Shown here: positions 51,857-60,407 of the stretch, one piece after another
How positions within the stretch are numbered: position 1 is the first letter of the stretch
Layout: each line of letters opens with the position of its first letter
From: Candidatus Symbiopectobacterium sp. NZEC151
GTDB taxonomy: Bacteria; Pseudomonadota; Gammaproteobacteria; Enterobacterales; Enterobacteriaceae
Reading direction: 5' to 3'
DNA: 64,000 nucleotides
Assembly: GCF_025962655.1 (NCBI RefSeq)
Contig: NZ_JAGFPE010000001.1
Coordinates: 682,001 to 746,000 of the forward strand
Notes under the pieces: generated by a model
Seen by the model: only the letters and a program-made list of their open reading frames with translations
Told to the model about the DNA's origin: nothing
The model's database searches: none
Position numbers and translations under genes: made by a program

Positions 51857-52478
51857 CGAGAATCTCTCTCCAGGTGCCAGGCGGTAAATGGTCCAGTGTC
51901 TGATTAGCCATACCGTAGCGTATCAGGCGTAGGGTTGGGTAGCCTATGTGCGCTGTCATGCGACGAACCTGACGGTTCCGCCCCTCATGTAGCGTGATTT
52001 TTAGCCAACTGTCAGAAACGGTTTTTCTTTCGCGAATCGGCGGCACACGTGACCATAGCCAATCCGGGGGCGCAACAATTTCGGCCCCGGCGGGCAACGT
52101 CATGCCATCTTTCAACGACAAGCCGCGACGAAATTGCTGCAAATCTGCCTCTGTCGGGGTGCCTTCAACCTGAACATAATAGATTTTCGCGGTTTTTTTC
52201 CCCGGTTGAGTGAGTCGGGCTTGCAGTTTTCCGTCATTAGTGAGAATCATTAGACCCTCGCTATCACGATCCAACCGTCCTGCGGCATAGATATCAGGAA
52301 AAGGGATATAGTCTTTCAGGGTGGTGCGGCCTGCTTCGTCGGTAAACTGCGGAAGCACGTCAAAAGGTTTGTTGAACAGAACGATGCGGCGTGGCGCAGT
52401 GGAAACCGCGCGTTTACGCGAAGTTTGCGAGCTGAATCGCTTAAGGTTGTGATTTTTAACCGAGAATTTATTCATCAT
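51849..52478 (-). CDS. rluE: 23S rRNA pseudouridine(2457) synthase
   Basis: 209 residues (E. coli 217). RsuA-type synthase with catalytic aspartate in [19 protein letters not shown] and the family stretches [15 protein letters not shown] and [16 protein letters not shown]. No S4 domain, as in RluE. Divergent from icd. Confidence 0.94.
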   Translation of the reverse strand: MMNKFSVKNHNLKRFSSQTSRKRAVSTAPRRIVLFNKPFDVLPQFTDEAGRTTLKDYIPFPDIYAAGRLDRDSEGLMILTNDGKLQARLTQPGKKTAKIYYVQVEGTPTEADLQQFRRGLSLKDGMTLPAGAEIVAPPDWLWSRVPPIRERKTVSDSWLKITLHEGRNRQVRRMTAHIGYPTLRLIRYGMANQTLDHLPPGTWREILDV

Positions 52479-52606
52479 CTTTATAGCCGAGAGTTACAAA
52501 GGCATTATACTCGAAATGGTTTGCGATTGGCGCGGGCAAAATATTCAAGTAGTATTGACGCGCATCTTACAAATCATTAACAAAATTGCGCTCGAAGGAG
52601 AGGTTA

Positions 52607-53860
52607 ATGGAAAGCAAAGTAGTTGTACCAACAGACGGACAAAAAATCACTGTCGATGCCCAAGGTAAGCTGAACGTTCCTAATAATCCGATTATCCCCT
52701 TTATCGAAGGCGACGGTATCGGCGTGGATGTAACTCCTGCGATGATCAATGTTGTTAATGCCGCAGTGAAAAAGGCTTACGACGGCAAACGCGCTATCTC
52801 ATGGATGGAAATCTACACCGGTGAAAAATCCACCCAGGTGTATGGCAACGATGTGTGGTTGCCGGAAGAGACGCTGGATTTGATTCGTGACTACCGCGTC
52901 GCCATCAAAGGCCCATTGACTACGCCTGTCGGCGGTGGTATCCGTTCTCTGAACGTAGCCCTGCGTCAACAACTGGATCTCTATATCTGTCTGCGTCCGG
53001 TTCGTTATTACGAAGGTACACCTAGCCCGGTTAAACAGCCTGAGCTGACTGACATGGTGATCTTCCGTGAGAACTCTGAAGATATTTATGCGGGTATCGA
53101 ATGGAAAGCCGGTACCGCTGACGCTGACAAAGTGATCAAATTCTTGCGTGAAGAGATGGGTGTTAGCAAGATCCGCTTCCCGCAACAGTGTGGTATTGGC
53201 ATCAAGCCGTGCTCTGAAGAGGGAACAAAGCGTCTGGTCCGTGCCGCCATTGAGTACGCTATCGTCAACGATCGTGAATCCGTGACCTTGGTCCACAAGG
53301 GCAACATCATGAAATTCACCGAAGGCGCGTTCAAAGACTGGGGCTACCAGTTGGCACGTGACGAATTCGGCGGCGAACTGATCGACGGCGGACCCTGGGT
53401 TAGCATCAAGAACCCGAACAGCGGCAAAGACATCATCATCAAAGATGTGATTGCTGATGCCTTCCTGCAACAGATTCTGCTGCGCCCGGCGGAGTACGAC
53501 GTTATCGCCTGTATGAACCTGAACGGTGACTACATTTCCGATGCACTGGCCGCACAGGTCGGCGGTATTGGTATCGCGCCCGGTGCCAATATTGGTGATG
53601 AATGCGCGCTTTTCGAAGCGACTCACGGTACAGCACCGAAATATGCCGGTCAGGATAAAGTGAACCCTGGTTCAGTTATTCTTTCCGCTGAAATGATGCT
53701 GCGCCACATGCACTGGTTCGAAGCGGCCGACCTGATTGTTAAGGGTATGGAAGGCGCAATCAAGAACAAGACGGTGACCTACGATTTCGAACGTCAGCTG
53801 GAAGGCGCTAAGCTGCGGAAATGTAGCGAGTTTGCTCAGGACATCATCGATAACATGTAA
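52607..53860 (+). CDS. icd: Isocitrate dehydrogenase (NADP+)
   Basis: TCA-cycle enzyme. 417 residues from [16 protein letters not shown] (E. coli 416), GGAG upstream; the frame opens 7 codons earlier. Phospho-site serine in [12 protein letters not shown], metal site [10 protein letters not shown]. The C-terminus [12 protein letters not shown] is family-like, so the coding end is intact although prophage DNA follows directly; in several enterobacteria this 3' end is an attB used by e14 and phage 21. Confidence 0.96.
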   Translation: MESKVVVPTDGQKITVDAQGKLNVPNNPIIPFIEGDGIGVDVTPAMINVVNAAVKKAYDGKRAISWMEIYTGEKSTQVYGNDVWLPEETLDLIRDYRVAIKGPLTTPVGGGIRSLNVALRQQLDLYICLRPVRYYEGTPSPVKQPELTDMVIFRENSEDIYAGIEWKAGTADADKVIKFLREEMGVSKIRFPQQCGIGIKPCSEEGTKRLVRAAIEYAIVNDRESVTLVHKGNIMKFTEGAFKDWGYQLARDEFGGELIDGGPWVSIKNPNSGKDIIIKDVIADAFLQQILLRPAEYDVIACMNLNGDYISDALAAQVGGIGIAPGANIGDECALFEATHGTAPKYAGQDKVNPGSVILSAEMMLRHMHWFEAADLIVKGMEGAIKNKTVTYDFERQLEGAKLRKCSEFAQDIIDNM

Positions 53861-53930
53861 TCGTATTGTTGCGATAAAGATCGGCGGTGGCGCTTTGCTG
53901 CCGCTGGTTTTTAACATCGCAAAAGTCATT

Positions 53931-53963
53931 CAGTAAAATCCCAGTAAAATTCCTCAGTAAAAT
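53931..53963. repeat. Three CAGTAAAAT direct repeats beside icd (integrase arm-site candidates)
   Basis: CAGTAAAAT occurs at 53931, 53942 and 53955, spaced 11 and 13 bases, between the icd stop and the integrase stop. The position and helical spacing suit arm-type integrase or excisionase binding sites of the attL region. Confidence 0.6.
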
Positions 53964-53995
53964 AGATTAAAAATCGCCCGCGCAGTAATAGCCTT

Positions 53996-55093
53996 TCAAC
54001 CAGACTTCACCTGAATTGTTAACCAATCTTTACCGCGATCGTCGTTATAGGCATCGGTCTGATGCTGCGATTTATGCCCTAACAAATGCCGGGTATCGAC
54101 ATCACCTTGTTCCCGATACAGCCGTTCTGCCAGTGAGCGCTGTTCATGAAAGGTGGGCGGGGTGCCATTCTCCCAACTCAACCCTGTTTTATCCCTGGCC
54201 TTGCTAAACCGCAAGGTGAGGGTGCGCGGCTTGACGCCATCGCCGCGTTTGGCCTGTGAGGTGGTGTGAAAAAAATGAACCAGGTAAGGGCTGACCACAT
54301 AATCACGGCAGCGCTTAACGATATCTTCCAGACTCCAGTCGATGGCGTTACATCGCAGTGAAAGGGGAATAGCTAGGCGCGTTCCGGTTTTCTCCTGCTC
54401 GATATGCAGATGGTCGTCCCAGATATCCGCGAATTTCATGTTGGCGATATCGCCAAGGCGCTGCCCGGTGACCAGCGCCAATAGCATGGCATTGCCCATA
54501 TAGCGATGCTTGGTTTCGGCAATCGAAAAGATGGCTTGCCACTCTTCCAGATCTAACCGCTGGCGCAGCACCTTCTTACGTGGCTGCTTGGTCGCCAACG
54601 CGGGATTGTAGCCGGGCGGTACTTCACCGGCATGCTGCGCCTCCTTGAACACATCGATCAGTACCGAACGCACTACCTGAGCCATCCGTGGCTGACCGTT
54701 CGCCTTATAATCATCAAGAATTTCTGCGATATCCTTGGCCCCCACCTCTGCCAGCAGCTTCATGCCGGCATGCTGGTTGAGCAGGGCGATAGGCTTATTG
54801 CGCTGCTTATAGGTGTTGGGCCGAATATCACCTGATTTCAGTCGCTCATCCTGAATGGCTTTGTATCTCTCCAGCCAGCCGCTAACAGTGATCCCCTGAC
54901 CGGCGATAGCCAGCGAGCGTTCGCGGATCACGGACACCTGATTGGCCTGTTGCGCGCTAATGCGCAGGTTGGCTTCTATCGCAATGGAAGTGGCTTCGGT
55001 TTCATCTGTTCCCAGACCATGACGCTTGCCTGTTAACGGATGCTTATATTGCCAATAGATCCGCTTGGTGCGCGGATCGGCAAAACAAAAGAG
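53996..55093 (-). pseudogene. int: Phage tyrosine integrase, N-terminus truncated
   Basis: The frame contains all catalytic residues: Arg in VTGQRLGDIANM, Lys in EQEKTGTRL, HEQR, LLGHK, and Tyr in QTDAYNDDRG. Upstream of the only usable start (GTG at 54937) the frame stays open and encodes the arm-binding domain, ADPRTKRIYWQYKHPLTGK then HGLGTDE..AIEANLRI, up to about 55093, where it runs into the unrelated phage gene on the other strand. No start codon is left for the full domain, so perhaps 10-20 residues were lost by deletion. Its position and orientation are those of an icd-integrated lambdoid prophage. A shortened product from 54937 (313 aa) may still be made. Confidence 0.8.
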
Positions 55094-55888
55094 ATTGGGA
55101 ACGTTGATATTGTGCTTAACGATCCTGCCGCAATCCGTGTGATGAATAGCGTGCTATCCGGGCATATTCAACGCGGGATTGGCGATAAGGATAAAGAAAC
55201 AGGCAAAACTATTCAGGCGAAAGAGCTGGCCCATATTGGATTAACGGAAGATGGTAAAGGGGTTATTCCATCGCTGAAAGTAACCTATAGTGATGGTTCA
55301 ACAGCCTTTAAACCCATGACGCGCTTTGGTTCAACAGATCCAAATGACACCATAACGCCAATTGCGCTACCCCGTCTTATGGAAGAGTTCCGAGGCTACA
55401 GCCAAGTGGTCGGGCAGTTAAATTATGGGGACCGAGCTAAATTTCTCAACGATATGGTTAATCCGACCTCGAAGCAGGAAAGCGCCGAGGCCAAGGAGCA
55501 CCGAACTCAGAAAATTTCATCCAAAAAAGCGCGGGCGAATGCGATTGCCAAAGATCCGAACAACGCCGCAGCGATTAATGCACAGTTTGACCTACTGGAT
55601 GAGCAAATTGATGGTGCATATGGGAAGGCGCACAAACCCGATAATGACGGTGTTAGCGCGCAACTGGATCAATGGGCGGTGGGCGATCCGGGTAAAGTGG
55701 CATTTGTGAAACAGGTGGCGGCGACTTATGCGCCGGGGAATAATGTGTCGAAAGCGCATCTGGATGCTAAATATGCCGAAGCGACTCGTGGGCAATCTAA
55801 CGAGCAGAATAGCCAGGTTGCGCACTTACTGAGGGTGCGAGGTAAGACAGCACCTACGCATCCTCCGTATTACACTGGAAATAGATAG
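55094..55888 (+). pseudogene. 3' fragment of a large phage protein gene (copy 1)
   Basis: From the junction with the integrase the plus strand reads KEIGNVDIVLNDPAAIRVMN onward to APTHPPYYTGNR and stop, about 265 residues. The ATG at 55040 lies in integrase DNA, so it is not the native start. The C-terminal region is Ala/Asn/Lys-rich and helical (KKARANAIAKDPNNAAAINAQ). A diverged second copy of its last 39 codons is at 57692. It may belong to the same gene type that begins at 63478; not proven. Probably a virion or DNA-ejection protein, by context only. Confidence 0.65.
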
Positions 55889-55907
55889 CATGGTAATTAA
55901 TTGACAT

Positions 55908-55940
55908 CCTCCCCCGCCCTGAAGGGCGGTGTTTTACGAC
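55908..55940. other. IS200/IS605-type end hairpin remnant
   Basis: CCGCCC-TGAA-GGGCGG in the context CATCCTCCCCCGCCCTGAAG looks like the right-end hairpin of IS605/TnpB-type elements. No transposase or TnpB frame is next to it, so only a scar or a look-alike terminator remains. Confidence 0.35.
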
Positions 55941-55975
55941 GCTCCTGATAAAAAACATTATTAGAATAAGCTGTG

Positions 55976-57034
55976 TTATTCTTTTCTTTCGAAAGATATG
56001 TCATTATTTTCGAAAGATGCAAATAATGTTTCATTATTACAATTGGTAAAGTAATTGTGTAAATTTAATTTACTTGTGTCATAGTCAGAAACAAAAAATC
56101 TGATGCCAGTCATCCCTGCAATATTTATTATTTCGATGAATTTATCGAAAACTTCGGCAACATCACTTAACTCAATTTTCCTCTGTGCCAGATCAGGTTT
56201 TTCGTAGTGAAGATCCAGTAAACGTTTAACGCCATTATATATATATTTGCCTTTTTCAGATTGGCTATAGCTAAATTCAGGCTTTCCATGTTTGTTTATT
56301 GAACATTTTAGCGCACAGTCAAGACCAACTAATTTATCCCCTTTAGATAATTCTTGTGGTACTTGACAGAACATTTCTTTATGAACAATTGGCGCAAAAA
56401 TAAAATAGATCGCATTTGCTTTTTTAACGTCTTCAACAGGCCTTCCTTTGAGAATCATACAATCAGAGTCATAGCTTTTTTTTTCTAAATCTGTAGGAGG
56501 ATCAATAGATAAGATAACAACGCCCCCGCGGTTTTTATCATTTTCAGCCAACATGCCATGATTGTGGGATTTATTTAAATATGCTTGTTCCGTCGTAAAT
56601 GCTCTGACATTGGCATTTACATGTTCTCTAAATTCTTTACGACACTGTTCATAACCATTGCTTTGATAGTCTACTTCTATAATTCTCCAGCTTATATCTT
56701 TATAACCTGCGTTTTTAAGTTGTTCATTTATGAACGATTCTGTTAGCAGGCCAGCTGAACCTAATGATATAAATGTTATTGGTTTATCGCGCAATGGCAT
56801 TGATTCTATAATACGAGATGTAACTTTATTTATAAAATTAACCCTACCATTAAGTGATGCAACATTTTCATTTTCAAACCAAGAACGGCGCCCTTTGTAA
56901 CGAAAGCTGCATAGTCCATCATGTTTTATTTGAGATTCTTTTATCACACGATCGGCTGTTAATAGACTTACCTGATAATCATCATGGGAAACATGCACTG
57001 AGGTATCTGGTTTTATGGATACCGATGGGATCAT
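55976..57034 (-). CDS. Unknown prophage cargo protein with Rossmann/methyltransferase-like motifs
   Basis: 352 residues, AT-rich, AAGGTGAT 6 bases before the ATG. Central part has FISLGSAGLL (about 89-98) followed some 20 residues later by WRIIEVDYQ, the order of motifs I and II of class I SAM methyltransferases, then VVILSIDPPTD, which could be motif IV-like. N-terminus MIPSVSIKPDTSVHVS has no signal peptide. No match to a named family that I recognise; a secreted effector, a methyltransferase or a defence protein are all possible. It lies convergent to the phage fragment and is followed by no partner. Confidence 0.6.
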   Translation of the reverse strand: MIPSVSIKPDTSVHVSHDDYQVSLLTADRVIKESQIKHDGLCSFRYKGRRSWFENENVASLNGRVNFINKVTSRIIESMPLRDKPITFISLGSAGLLTESFINEQLKNAGYKDISWRIIEVDYQSNGYEQCRKEFREHVNANVRAFTTEQAYLNKSHNHGMLAENDKNRGGVVILSIDPPTDLEKKSYDSDCMILKGRPVEDVKKANAIYFIFAPIVHKEMFCQVPQELSKGDKLVGLDCALKCSINKHGKPEFSYSQSEKGKYIYNGVKRLLDLHYEKPDLAQRKIELSDVAEVFDKFIEIINIAGMTGIRFFVSDYDTSKLNLHNYFTNCNNETLFASFENNDISFERKE

Positions 57035-57409
57035 AGCTAATCACCTTCATGTTATTAGTAAATTTTATTAAATGTTTGATTCAGTTACCTTATAACAATC
57101 TGTCAGCTCAGTTCAATAATAATTTACCCTTATTAACATTCGAGGTTGTAAAAAATCATTTTCTTAAAATTAAACATTTATTAATAATTGAATATATGTT
57201 CAGAGTATATGTTTCTATATAGTAACATTATCATCATATTCCTTTCATTAAATGATATCGATTAGGCCGTGACACAGATTTAGAACCTATCCCAAAATAT
57301 ATTTTTGTATAATGCGTTACGATCAAAGCAGCTTGAAGTCGTTTCTTGACTGCTCTTCACCGTTTACGGCGGGGAGCGGTCAACATCTCTATTCGATGTT
57401 ATTTTGAAG
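57035..57409. other. Intergenic region between cargo protein and small phage genes
   Basis: 375 bases, very AT-rich up to about 57260. A TATAAT (57308-57313) preceded by T-rich sequence is a possible promoter for the small genes. No gene seen. Confidence 0.35.
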
Positions 57410-57529
57410 ATGGCAACTGAGAAGAAAACCTCGCGGCAGCTATCCGCGCTGATCGGTATTGCAAGTGATTCGTTTGGAGAAATCCGTCTCGCTCTGGATG
57501 CGGAGGTGTCTGATGAACTTAGGGGCTGA
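57410..57529 (+). CDS. Small phage protein A (39 aa)
   Basis: ATG at 57410 (GAAG upstream) opens 39 codons, MATEKKTSRQLSALIGIASD then SFGEIRLALDAEVSDELRG. Its last 17 bases overlap the start of the next gene, whose ribosome-binding site GGAGGTG lies inside this gene, so the two are translationally coupled. Not recognised; typical of small phage regulatory genes. Confidence 0.5.
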   Translation: MATEKKTSRQLSALIGIASDSFGEIRLALDAEVSDELRG

Positions 57530-57827
57530 GATGGCACTGAGTAGCCTGCATGGGCTACTTGATCTACTAACAAACATCGACAATGACGTAAATCCAGAAA
57601 CAATACGCCGTACTGCGTTGCTGGGGTTGATGCTGGTTTCTGAACTCGAAGACGGGTTTCAAAATAACCAAAGCGGTAATGTACTTCCCCTAACTATGCT
57701 GAAGCGACTCGTGGGCAAGCCAAGCAGCAAAGCAGTCAGGTTGCGCAGCAACTGCGGGAACGTGTTAAGGCCGCACCTACGCATCCGCCGTATTACACAG
57801 GAGATAGATAGCATGGTAACTAAATAA
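57513..57827 (+). pseudogene. Small phage protein B, C-terminus replaced (chimeric frame)
   Basis: Starts MNLGAEMALSSLHGLLDLL and is colinear to ELEDGFQNNQSGNVLPL (about residue 60), where the sequence joins the 3' end of the large phage gene out of frame; the present frame adds 40 or so unrelated residues to 57827. A second fragment with the proper ending of B (LEDGFQNSNVLSLIANTR) is at 62635-62691, which shows what was lost. Helical, leucine-rich; function unknown. Confidence 0.6.
57692..57811 (+). pseudogene. 3' fragment of the large phage protein gene (copy 2)
   Basis: Reads NYAEATRGQAKQQSSQVAQQ and ends APTHPPYYTGDR then TAG. 28 of the last 39 residues equal copy 1 (55772-55888), and the next bases, ATAGCATGGTAA, are shared too. 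Overlaps the chimeric B frame. Confidence 0.7.
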
Positions 57828-57900
57828 GAATCATTATCAAATGCTATTGCCAATGATATGATGTGAACTCTTAAAATAAAGCAAAGGATGCTTTGGCAAA

Positions 57901-58362
57901 ATGTCTATTAAACCACTACTTTTCATGTCCTTTTTTGCGTTAACCGCCTGTAGTACAACCAAAGTTGTAGATACGTTCACCGGCACTCCTGGTACAGCTG
58001 GGATGGCATATTGCGTACGCGACCAGTGGGTAAGTGATTCTCTTGTAAATCACTATCCCAGCGGTGCCATTCGTATCATGGAGGATCGCAGTGGCGTGGG
58101 AAGTTACTATGTTTATGACGATAAAGGGGAAGAGATGGTACGAGCCAAGGGTACCATTGGCTACTGGCCGGGGCAGAAACCATCAGATATTGAGGTTAAC
58201 TTTTATATGCCCCAAGATAAATCTATGACAGTTCGGGCAACACGGCGGTTAGCACTCAGCAAACAATGTGCAGCTATCCCAACAAAAGAACGGGAAGATA
58301 AATACTTACCGTCGGTTATTTGCACAGATAAGACTGCATGTAGCTTCAGGCGTGGTATCTGA
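57901..58362 (+). CDS. Putative lipoprotein in prophage cargo
   Basis: 153 residues; signal peptide MSIKPLLFMSFFALTAC with lipobox LTAC, then a soluble domain with TGTPGTAGMAYCVRDQWVS and four further cysteines. Expressed phage lipoproteins often act in superinfection exclusion or serum resistance, but there is no direct sign of either here. It lies 90 bases after fragment copy 2 and before the TerY-P genes. Confidence 0.65.
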   Translation: MSIKPLLFMSFFALTACSTTKVVDTFTGTPGTAGMAYCVRDQWVSDSLVNHYPSGAIRIMEDRSGVGSYYVYDDKGEEMVRAKGTIGYWPGQKPSDIEVNFYMPQDKSMTVRATRRLALSKQCAAIPTKEREDKYLPSVICTDKTACSFRRGI

Positions 58363-58974
58363 GATAAAGCAAACTTGTTAACTGTGTTGAGTCAATACCA
58401 TCTGTATGCCGTACCAGCCTCTCAGCCCCGAAGTAAGCTGCGCGGAAGAGCAACACTGAGACTGCGTAGCGGTTGCGGGAGCGGGTGCTGGCGGCGCAGT
58501 GGGGGGGCAACGCGGGATAAAAGGCACTAGGCATTACTCAATTTAGCTGTGCTCTTTAGAAAGGCATGATTATAGCTGACAATCAGTTAAGAGCAGATGT
58601 TGTGCCGGGTTCATAAACTGACATCGACATTAGAAAGAGATCAAAAACGCAGAAATCTCAAAAAATTCGTGGTATTAAGAAGAGAATGCCTTATATCTGC
58701 GCGGTCCAGTATAGTAATGTCTGGACGTATACTCATTAAGTAAAACTGGGTCTAGCCCCGTGATACCGACGGAAATCATACGATCCAGTCTAAGTGAGAT
58801 GGCAACCAATATCGTCTTTAAAATGTGATATGACAGTTTTTTTACTGCATCAGCAACGCAACATGTGGCAATCGAGTTTTAGCTATTTTGACTAACTACA
58901 TTAATAATCAATTGTGTCTGACTTCGCTGATAAGAACACTAGTGATTGATACGAACACTCATCAAGGAAAAGAA
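58363..58974. other. Intergenic region before the TerY-P triad
   Basis: 612 bases without a supported gene. GTCCAG..CTGGAC (58705-58726) is an imperfect inverted repeat, and TATACT elements lie near 58730. The promoter of the triad is probably in the last 200 bases. Confidence 0.35.
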
Positions 58975-59652
58975 ATGGATAATTTTGAACAACAACCTTT
59001 TAGTGATGTGGAGTTTGCAGAGAATCCTGAACAAAGGTGCCCAGTAATTCTTCTTCTTGATACATCATATTCAATGAGTGGAGCTCCTATTGCACAACTG
59101 AACGATGGGCTTATGACACTTCGTTCAGAACTTTTGAATGACCCAATGGCAGCAAAACGAGTTGAGTTAGCTGTTGTTACGTTTGGCCCCGTTGAAGTGA
59201 AATCTGATTTCGCCACTGTTGACAACTTCTATCCTGAGATGCTTGAAGCAAATAATGCGACCCCGATGGGGGACGCCATTGTGACTGGAATAAGCATGTT
59301 GCAGCAACGTAAACAGAGATATCGTGAAAATGGTGTGAAATATTACCGGCCTTGGATTTTTTTGATTACCGATGGAGCTCCTACCGATAACTGGGATGAG
59401 GCCAGACGCCGTGTCCATGAAGGTGAGGAGCGCAAAGAGTTTATGTTTTACGCTGTTGGTGTTGAACAAGCTGACATGAATGTGCTTAAACAAATCGCAA
59501 CTCGTCAGCCTCTCAAACTTAAAGGGTTGGCGTTCAAAGAGTTATTCCAGTGGCTGTCCAGTTCACTAAGTGCAGTTTCACAGTCTAACCCAGGCGATGC
59601 AGTTCCCCTCGAAAATCCGACAGCACCGGATGGATGGGCCATTGTGGAGTAA
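58975..59652 (+). CDS. TerY-like von Willebrand A domain protein (TerY-P triad)
   Basis: 225 residues from the ATG at 58975 with AAGGA 6 bases before it; the open frame starts 29 codons earlier without likeness. vWA domain with a full [13 protein letters not shown] (29-36), threonine in [10 protein letters not shown], and ITDGAPTD. In TerY-P systems this protein is the metal-binding scaffold, with a PP2C phosphatase and kinase. The next gene starts 6 bases after the stop. Confidence 0.85.
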   Translation: MDNFEQQPFSDVEFAENPEQRCPVILLLDTSYSMSGAPIAQLNDGLMTLRSELLNDPMAAKRVELAVVTFGPVEVKSDFATVDNFYPEMLEANNATPMGDAIVTGISMLQQRKQRYRENGVKYYRPWIFLITDGAPTDNWDEARRRVHEGEERKEFMFYAVGVEQADMNVLKQIATRQPLKLKGLAFKELFQWLSSSLSAVSQSNPGDAVPLENPTAPDGWAIVE

Positions 59653-59658
59653 TGATAA

Positions 59659-60405
59659 GTGGCTTGGAAATGGGCGTCAGCATCAGTAATAGGTACTTCA
59701 CACATTCGATCTGGTAGTAAATTGCAAGATGCCTGTGCTGTGTCGCGTATTGGGCATTCGACTCTTTTTGCAGTGGTCTCAGATGGTGCGGGAAGTGCGG
59801 AATTTGGTGCATATGGAGCGTGGCTTACATGTCGTTTCTTAACCGTTCGCTTCAGAGAATGGTTACATACTAATTCTGATTTACCCACTACCGAAGAGTT
59901 AATTGATTGGATTGACGATTTACGCGACCTTATTTTTACTTTGGCTAATCGCAGAAATAGCATGCCTAGGCAATTTGCGGCTACTCTGGCAGCTGCTCTT
60001 ATATCACCTGATGAGATATTGACGTTACACATTGGTGATAGTGCTATTGTTGGTAGAAAAGGAAATGAATGGGAGGCAATTTGTTGGCCAGAAAATGGAG
60101 AATATGCGTCCAGTACCTATTTTATAACAGACAGTCCAGAACCCCGCCTCAATTTACGACGTCAGAAAAATATGTATGATGCTTATGCCTTATTTTCTGA
60201 TGGTGTGGGCGATCTTGCATTATCACAACATGAAAAAACGGCCCATCCTCGATTTTTTGAACCTATGATGCGCCCTGTAGATAATGCAACGGGTGAAGGT
60301 CGATTTATTCAGTTGTCAAATCAACTAGCTACATATCTTGGTAGCCCATCGGTTTGCGAACGTACCGATGATGATAAAACTTTGATCCTTATTTCAGGAA
60401 AGTAA
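59659..60405 (+). CDS. PP2C-type phosphatase (TerY-P triad)
   Basis: 248 residues, GTG start with GGAG 9 bases upstream. PP2C motifs: KLQDACAVSR (like the D..N/A entry motif), VVSDGAGSAEFGAYGA (metal Asp), HIGDSAIVGR, ALFSDGVGDL and the final ERTDDDKTLILI. Predicted to be a cytosolic Mn2+/Mg2+ Ser/Thr phosphatase acting on the kinase or TerY partner. Follows terY by 6 bases and precedes the kinase by 2. Confidence 0.85.
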   Translation: MAWKWASASVIGTSHIRSGSKLQDACAVSRIGHSTLFAVVSDGAGSAEFGAYGAWLTCRFLTVRFREWLHTNSDLPTTEELIDWIDDLRDLIFTLANRRNSMPRQFAATLAAALISPDEILTLHIGDSAIVGRKGNEWEAICWPENGEYASSTYFITDSPEPRLNLRRQKNMYDAYALFSDGVGDLALSQHEKTAHPRFFEPMMRPVDNATGEGRFIQLSNQLATYLGSPSVCERTDDDKTLILISGK

Positions 60406-60407
60406 GC

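Noticed and set aside
53931..53963. CRISPR-like repeats beside icd
   Set aside because: Repeats are only 9 bases with 2-4 base gaps; integrase arm sites fit better. No CRISPR array is visible anywhere in the window.
58346..58534. 62-codon minus-strand frame after the prophage lipoprotein
   Set aside because: Cys/Ser/Arg-rich composition typical of a shadow frame, with no ribosome-binding site.
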